Below, in pieces: positions 23,333 through 28,102 of a stretch of 28,102 bases of DNA (position 1 is the stretch's first letter; each line of letters opens with the position of its first letter). Under the pieces are notes generated by a model, which was given only the letters and a program-made list of their open reading frames with translations, was not told where the DNA came from and did no database searches. A program made the translations under genes and the position numbers. This DNA comes from Balneolales bacterium (GTDB lineage: Bacteria; Bacteroidota; Rhodothermia; Balneolales; Balneolaceae): NCBI GenBank assembly GCA_022360375.1, contig JAKSCW010000510.1, forward strand, positions 1 through 28,102, read 5' to 3'.

Positions 23333-24967
23333 ATGGAAACTTTCGAAAATGTCGTCGGCACCTTAAATGATTTAGTTTGGAGTACACCCTCTTTTTTCCC
23401 ATTTATGGTAGCCATATTGTTGAGTTTTGGGATTTTTATTACCCTGAAACTCGGATTTGTTCAAATTCGAAGATTCAAACACGGGATAAACTCTGTAATG
23501 GGGAAATATGACTCCCCGGATGCAATAGGAGATGTAAATCATTTTCAAGCTTTAACAACTGCTTTATCCGCAACTGTAGGAATTGGTAACATTGCCGGCG
23601 TAGCAATTGCCATTCATTATGGGGGACCAGGCGCTCTTTTTTGGATGTGGGTTACCGCTTTCTTTGGTATGGCTGTTAAGTACACAGAATGTACATTAGC
23701 AGTGAAATACCGGATTCAAAATGCAGATGGTTCAGTTTCGGGTGGCCCTATGTATTACATTGAAAAAGGACTTGGCGAGAACTGGAAATGGTTGGCCGTT
23801 TTCTTTGCGGCGATGGCTGTAATCTGTTCTTTTCTAACTGGTAATGCGGTACAAGCAAACACAGTAGCAGATACACTGAAAAGCACATTTCTTGTGCCTG
23901 GATGGATTACCGGTTTAGTTACAGCATCACTGGTAGGGTTAGTTATTGTAGGCGGTATTAAAAGAATTGGTAAAGTTACCGCCAGTTTGATGCCTATCAT
24001 GGCCATTATCTACGTACTCGGGGCACTCATCATTCTTCTTCTTAACGTAGATAAAGTACTCCCTGCATTTGGTACCATTTTGGAATATGCCTTTACTCCC
24101 AAAGCAGGAGCTTTTGGAATTGGTTCTGGCTTGTTTTTGACTACTTTGGTTTGGGGGATTAAACGAGGACTTTTTTCTAACGAAGCAGGCCAGGGTTCTG
24201 CACCAATCGCCCACGGTGCGGCAAAAACAAAAGAGCCCGTACGAGAAGGAGTAGTTGCTTTGCTGGAACCATTTATCGATACCCTGGTAGTATGTACCAT
24301 GACAGGTTTGGTTATCGTAAGTACAGGGGTCTGGGAGCAACGCCATGATGTACCATTTACAAGTAATGCTCTGGAAGCTGAATTTGAACTCGCTGATGGC
24401 GCTAACTCAATTCTCATCACCAATGGCGAGCCCCAGAACGGAGAAATTATCCGTAATGACTTTCCAATGGGTGTATTCTATTTAGATGAGGAAAGAACCC
24501 AAACATTTAATGGTACTATTGAACCTGCTGATAATGGAGCTATTATCCGTAACTCTGCAGGTACAGTGGTGGAAGTAATTTATTCCAGCATTGTTGAGAA
24601 TGGTGCCCCGCTTACTGCCATAGCCTTCGAGAAAGGCTTATCCCCTCTTTTCCCCGGGGGGAAATATATCGTAACCATTTGTGTAATCTTATTTGGAATA
24701 TCTACAGCAATTAGTTGGAGTTATTACGGTGATCGGTCTATCCAGTACCTTGCAGGAGACAAATCCATTATTTACTACAAAGCGGTGTATCTGGTCATGC
24801 ATTTCCTGGGTGCTATCCTCGCTTTAGAAACGGTATGGGCTATCGGAGATATTGCTCTTGGTTTAATGACCTTCCCAAATCTGATTGCGTTGTTTGCTTT
24901 ATCGGGCGTTGTAGCTACGGCCAGCAAACAATACTTTGCTAAGATGAAAGAAATGGAATCTAAGTAA
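23333..24967 (+). CDS. Alanine/glycine:cation symporter (AGCS family)
   Basis: A 544-residue inner-membrane transporter that takes up alanine or glycine with sodium or protons. Family hallmarks are TALSATVGIGNIAGVAIAI near 76-94, GGPGALFWMWVTAFFGM, SGGPMYYIEKGLG near 136-148 and RGLFSNEAGQGSAPIAHGAA near 278-297, plus about eleven hydrophobic segments. Unusually, about 90 hydrophilic beta-type residues (334-424, including GEPQNGEIIRND and TIEPADNGAIIRN) are inserted between the TGLVIVSTGVW membrane segment and APLTAIAFEKGL, where many homologues have only a short loop. Total length is correspondingly above the usual 450-480. upp starts one base after its stop, so they are likely co-transcribed. 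Confidence 0.93.
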   Translation: METFENVVGTLNDLVWSTPSFFPFMVAILLSFGIFITLKLGFVQIRRFKHGINSVMGKYDSPDAIGDVNHFQALTTALSATVGIGNIAGVAIAIHYGGPGALFWMWVTAFFGMAVKYTECTLAVKYRIQNADGSVSGGPMYYIEKGLGENWKWLAVFFAAMAVICSFLTGNAVQANTVADTLKSTFLVPGWITGLVTASLVGLVIVGGIKRIGKVTASLMPIMAIIYVLGALIILLLNVDKVLPAFGTILEYAFTPKAGAFGIGSGLFLTTLVWGIKRGLFSNEAGQGSAPIAHGAAKTKEPVREGVVALLEPFIDTLVVCTMTGLVIVSTGVWEQRHDVPFTSNALEAEFELADGANSILITNGEPQNGEIIRNDFPMGVFYLDEERTQTFNGTIEPADNGAIIRNSAGTVVEVIYSSIVENGAPLTAIAFEKGLSPLFPGGKYIVTICVILFGISTAISWSYYGDRSIQYLAGDKSIIYYKAVYLVMHFLGAILALETVWAIGDIALGLMTFPNLIALFALSGVVATASKQYFAKMKEMESK

Positions 24968-24968
24968 C

Positions 24969-25595
24969 ATGGATAATGTTTCAGTTATTAAACATCCGGT
25001 AGTAGATCGTTACCTTACTTACCTACGGGATAAAACAACAGATACTGCACTTTTTCGTCGAGCAATGGCTAACATTGGCGTTATTCTGGCATACCATGCG
25101 CTGGATGATCTTGAACTGGATGAAACTGAAATCGAAACTCCTATTCAAAAAACAAAAGGATACATTCCAGGCCAGGAAGTAGTGATAATTCCCATTTTAA
25201 GGGCTGGATTGAGTCTGGTTGATGGCATTGTAAGTTTTATGCCTGAAGCAAAAGTTGGACATGTTGGGGTTTATAGAAACGAGGAAACCCATCAACCTGT
25301 AAATTATTACCATAACCTTCCAGGTGGGATCGACGCTGCATTGAACCTCGTGGTTGATCCAATGCTGGCAACCGGAGGCAGCGGCAGTCATGCTCTTTCT
25401 TTTCTGAAAGAAAATGGGGCAAAGAAAATCAAATTCGTCTCTCTTATTGCCGCACCCGAGGGCATTGAAAAACTTCAGAAAACCCACCCTGACGTTCCTA
25501 TAATAACTGCATCAATAGACGAAAAACTGAACGAACATGCATACATCGTTCCAGGGCTTGGTGATGCCGGAGACCGCTATTTTGGAACTCTGTAA
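24969..25595 (+). CDS. upp: Uracil phosphoribosyltransferase (Upp)
   Basis: Upp salvages uracil to UMP with PRPP in the cytoplasm. The 208 residues are the typical length. The 5-phosphoribose-binding loop is VVDPMLATGGSGSHA, and the C-terminal uracil-binding stretch YIVPGLGDAGDRYFGTL is nearly diagnostic of the family. N-terminal KHPVVDRYLTYLRDKTT also fits. It begins one base after the symporter stop, and its 3' end overlaps the LptC-like gene start. No feature suggests loss of function. Confidence 0.96.
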   Translation: MDNVSVIKHPVVDRYLTYLRDKTTDTALFRRAMANIGVILAYHALDDLELDETEIETPIQKTKGYIPGQEVVIIPILRAGLSLVDGIVSFMPEAKVGHVGVYRNEETHQPVNYYHNLPGGIDAALNLVVDPMLATGGSGSHALSFLKENGAKKIKFVSLIAAPEGIEKLQKTHPDVPIITASIDEKLNEHAYIVPGLGDAGDRYFGTL

Positions 25596-26139
25596 GCTCT
25601 ACATACTCTCCTTAACTCTCCTGATTTTTTCTTCCTGTACCAAGCTAACAGAATTTGAAACGCAACAGGTTGATCAGGCCCTGGGCAAAATTGATACTCT
25701 TTTTAATTCTACGGAAAGCTGGAATTTGGATATGAATATGATTGAGGAGAATACTATCAGACTAAATTTAAGAGGTAGTTATTCCTACAATATTCGTAAG
25801 GAAGAAGAAACAGAAACCAGGATTTCGGGTCCTGTTTTTATAGATATCTTTGATGAAAATGGTACTCTCGAAAGTCATGTATATTGTGATAGTGCCGTAT
25901 ACCGACCAGATGATGAAATCTTTGAAATGTACCATAACGTGATAGTTAAAACCCAAGAGGGAAGAGAACTCAGGTCTGATTTTCTTCTCTGGGAACGAAA
26001 AAAAGACATGGTGAGTACCCCTGAATTTGTGATATTTATATCCCCACCTGATAGTATTGCCGCTTACGGTTTTTATGGGAATTCCGATCTTACAAATTAC
26101 ACATTAAATGAAGGTGGCGGACAAGTTGTAATTGAATAA
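25564..26139 (+). CDS. lptC: LptC-like lipoprotein of LPS export
   Basis: A protein of about 191 residues with a lipoprotein signal (LYILSLTLLIFSSC) and an OstA-fold beta region: SGPVFIDIFDENGTLESHVY, DSAVYRPDDEIFEMYHNVIVKTQEG and LRSDFLLWERKKDMVSTPEFV are typical LptC-family strands. LptC passes lipopolysaccharide from LptBFG towards the periplasmic bridge. The start is unclear because it lies inside upp: ATG 25564 is given. A TTG at 25582 has GGAG eight bases upstream and yields a tighter signal peptide; 25537 is too early. Its stop overlaps the next gene's ATG (TAATG), and that neighbour is OstA-like, which supports the call. Confidence 0.85.
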   Translation: MPETAILELCKLYILSLTLLIFSSCTKLTEFETQQVDQALGKIDTLFNSTESWNLDMNMIEENTIRLNLRGSYSYNIRKEEETETRISGPVFIDIFDENGTLESHVYCDSAVYRPDDEIFEMYHNVIVKTQEGRELRSDFLLWERKKDMVSTPEFVIFISPPDSIAAYGFYGNSDLTNYTLNEGGGQVVIE

Positions 26140-27539
26140 TGCTCCGCAAGAATCTTTTATATATTGCCTTTTTTTGGGGGATTTCCACCTCCGTCTCTGG
26201 TCAGGATATTGTTGATTTGATCAGATTCGATTCAGCTACTCAAGTAACAATCAACGGAGAGAGAGTACAAAAACTGTATAATGCACGCCTTGGGATGCGT
26301 GATGTTATTATGATCTGCGACAGCGCGTACCGTTTCATTGATAGAAACGAAATGAGAGCTTTCGGAAACATTCAGATTGATACGGATACAGAAACCATCT
26401 GGGCAGACACGGTAATCTACTTCAATGATCGCGACGTTAGTTTACTTCGTGGAAGAGTGATTATAAAACAAGACAGTACTACCCTTTTTGGAAATAAAGT
26501 TGATTATGATTTTGAAAGTAAAATTGGGGTTTTTACAGACAATATAAGGCTTGAAGATCCGAACGGAGTACTAACCGCTCTTTCAGGAATTTACTATCAA
26601 ACTCAGGACAGCGCAGAATTCAGGCACCAGGTCCAGCTTCAGGATACTTCTCAATACATTGAGGGAGACAGTCTTTTTATAAATCGGGAACGGGAATATG
26701 TAGAAATCTACAGCAATGTGTTCGCTTTTGATAGCACTAATCAATCGATTTTAACCGGCGAATATCTTGAAGCCGATTCTACAGGACGCCGATATGCCAA
26801 AGAGAATGCTTACCTGATGAATATCGAAGAAGATTCTGCTCAAACGGATACCATGCATATATTTGCTCATGAGTTGTTGCTTCTCGATCAGGATACCACC
26901 TCCATTATCCGGGGGTTTAAAGATGTGGTTATCTGGGATAAAAACTTTTCTTCCCTTTCCGATTCCCTGGAATATGATTCGGAGCTGGAATTATTCGAAC
27001 TAGGGGGAACTCCAAAGGCCTGGCACAAAGAAATTCAGCTAAACGGTCCATACATATTTGTTCAGCTTGATAGTAACCAGGTTAAGGAGTTGAAGGCTTT
27101 TCATAAAGCATTTGCCGTTCAGAGAGATACGGTTACCGGGCGTTTACATCAGCTTAAAGGAGATACTCTTTTTGCTTTTTTTGATGCCGGAGAGATTTAT
27201 GAGATCAATCTTTATCCAAACAGTCAATTGCTCTATCACACTAAAAATGATGAAAATGAACCTGATGGGGCAATGGAAAATTCTTCTCCTGAAACGATAC
27301 TCCTATTTGAAGATGGTGAATTGATCCAGGCAAAAATGGGACAAAACCAGGGGTTATTTCTTCCGGAGTATACCGATTTAGTAAACAGGACTTTGGATGG
27401 CTTTTCCTGGAACCCGGATTTACGTCCTATAAAACCTACTTTTATCCCGGCTCCCAGATGGGAACCCATTCCTGTTGAACGCCCGTTTGAGTTACCGATG
27501 CGGTACCGGCAGTTTTTGGAGGCACTTACGGAAGATTAG
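26139..27539 (+). CDS. OstA-like protein (LptA/LptD N-terminal-type beta-jellyroll), LPS transport
   Basis: A 466-residue exported protein (signal peptide ending STSVSGQ). It is built of successive OstA-type strand pairs: MRDVIMICDSAYRFIDRNEM...GNIQI, ETIWADTVIYFNDRDVSLLRGRVII, TTLFGNKVDYDFESKIGVFTDNIRL and further ones with SLFINREREYVEIYSNVFAF and DSLEYDSELELFEL. This is the pattern of LptA and of the LptD N-terminal domain, which form the periplasmic groove for LPS. It is several times longer than E. coli LptA and has no barrel, so it is a multi-repeat OstA protein of the kind seen in Bacteroidota. It overlaps the LptC-like gene by 1 nt and the convergent peptidase gene by 14 nt. Confidence 0.85.
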   Translation: MLRKNLLYIAFFWGISTSVSGQDIVDLIRFDSATQVTINGERVQKLYNARLGMRDVIMICDSAYRFIDRNEMRAFGNIQIDTDTETIWADTVIYFNDRDVSLLRGRVIIKQDSTTLFGNKVDYDFESKIGVFTDNIRLEDPNGVLTALSGIYYQTQDSAEFRHQVQLQDTSQYIEGDSLFINREREYVEIYSNVFAFDSTNQSILTGEYLEADSTGRRYAKENAYLMNIEEDSAQTDTMHIFAHELLLLDQDTTSIIRGFKDVVIWDKNFSSLSDSLEYDSELELFELGGTPKAWHKEIQLNGPYIFVQLDSNQVKELKAFHKAFAVQRDTVTGRLHQLKGDTLFAFFDAGEIYEINLYPNSQLLYHTKNDENEPDGAMENSSPETILLFEDGELIQAKMGQNQGLFLPEYTDLVNRTLDGFSWNPDLRPIKPTFIPAPRWEPIPVERPFELPMRYRQFLEALTED

Positions 27540-28102
27540 CTTCCGGGAACAATTCTTTTATTCGACTCCAGGGAACTTGAAAATGATGGTAATCTGGTTT
27601 CAGCTCCCAATTCCCTCCCCACTCTGTGAACCCGTGCTTTTCGAAGATTTTAACAACCGGTTCAACCATTCCTGGTTTTTGGATTCCCCTGTTTATAAAC
27701 TCTAAGCTACCAGAAGGTTCCACCTTGATAGTGGAATCAGACTCATTTAAATATAGTACCGGGTTTTGCCTTGGATTGATATCAATAGCTACACCAAATG
27801 CATGACTAGACCACCGGTTAGTACCTGCAATTTTCCGACCACAAAATGCATACGAATTATTCGCTTCCATGCTTACCAAATCGCTTCCTTCATAATGTTC
27901 AATGGGCCGAAGGTGTTGAATTGGAAAGTTCTTTCGAAATAACTCTTGAAATATGGAGTTCACATCCGCTTTGATTTCTTCTAAAACCAGCAATACGCCA
28001 GAATGTACCTGGCCGTCAAACCCAATATGCTCTACTTCTACCTTTGCCAGTCGTGAGTAATGAAGAGGACAATCATCGTTCCAAATTCCATTCTCCTGCA
28101 AG
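27526..28102 (-). CDS. M15 family D,D- or L,D-type metallopeptidase (VanY/endolysin-like), 5' end cut off
   Basis: A zinc peptidase acting on peptidoglycan peptides. Counting from the window edge, residues 98-107 give the SSHAFGVAID motif with ligands H100 and D107. WGGNWELKPDYHHF (161-174) supplies the catalytic Asp D170 and third ligand H173, spaced as in M15 L-alanyl-D-glutamate peptidases and VanY-type enzymes. GGNW replaces the more common GGDW. The frame remains open at the right edge. The TTG at 28099-28101 is probably internal, so the N-terminus, including any signal peptide, is unseen. Its stop lies 14 nt inside the convergent OstA-like gene. Confidence 0.85.
   Translation of the reverse strand, partial: LQENGIWNDDCPLHYSRLAKVEVEHIGFDGQVHSGVLLVLEEIKADVNSIFQELFRKNFPIQHLRPIEHYEGSDLVSMEANNSYAFCGRKIAGTNRWSSHAFGVAIDINPRQNPVLYLNESDSTIKVEPSGSLEFINRGIQKPGMVEPVVKIFEKHGFTEWGGNWELKPDYHHFQVPWSRIKELFPEANLP

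Noticed and set aside
23939..24423. Two minus-strand open frames of about 135 codons inside the symporter gene
   Set aside because: They lie opposite the conserved symporter core and have shadow-type composition; the sense frame carries all the family motifs.
28099..28101. TTG at the right edge as the true start of the M15 peptidase
   Set aside because: The frame is open to the window end and no signal peptide follows the TTG, so the gene almost certainly begins outside.

Overview
The window (about 40% G+C by eye, no rRNA, tRNA, insertion sequence or CRISPR seen) looks like the chromosome of a Gram-negative member of the Bacteroidota/Balneolota side of the FCB group. Pointers are a type IX secretion plug-family lipoprotein (DUF5103), an OstA-like protein next to an LptC-like lipoprotein, a TamB protein, a 30-residue AURKAIP1/COX24-type ribosomal protein beside an HU gene, and very tight gene packing. 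A Balneola/Gracilimonas-like or Rhodothermia-like source is an inference from gene content; no marker here fixes the genus.

Layout. (1) 140-4424, minus strand: EIIA(Ntr)-type PTS protein, PBP4-type D,D-carboxypeptidase (dacB), an NtrC/NtrX-like sigma-54 response regulator and folD, with gaps of 1 to 12 nt, closed by an AT-rich hairpin near position 110. (2) 4600-8552, plus strand: ccmB, holB (delta prime), dapF and the T9SS plug-family lipoprotein, each overlapping the next. (3) 8549-21965, minus strand, six genes with overlaps or gaps of 15 nt or less: an NFACT/RqcH-type protein, aroK, aroB, tamB, rnr and a 1109-residue outer-membrane protein that joins a metallopeptidase-like domain, a TolB-like beta-propeller and an Omp85-type barrel. 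(4) 22004-22657, plus: an unrecognised 217-residue protein with a strong Shine-Dalgarno site, divergent from the NFACT gene. (5) 22699-23156, minus: the tiny bS22-like ribosomal protein gene with its terminator, and HU. (6) 23333-27539, plus: alanine/glycine:cation symporter, upp, an LptC-like lipoprotein and an OstA-like protein. (7) 27526 to the window end, minus: an M15 peptidase, cut by the window edge.

How the genes work together. Much of the window serves the envelope: LPS export (LptC, OstA), beta-barrel insertion or inter-membrane transport (TamB and the Omp85 fusion), T9SS, and peptidoglycan (dapF, dacB, M15 peptidase). A second theme is RNA and translation quality control (NFACT/RqcH, RNase R, the bS22-like protein). 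The most notable object is the peptidase-propeller-barrel protein encoded in the same run of genes as TamB. It has the Omp85 barrel signature but no POTRA repeats that I can see, so it is a candidate for an unusual TamA-like partner. The second is the unrecognised protein beside the RqcH-type gene.
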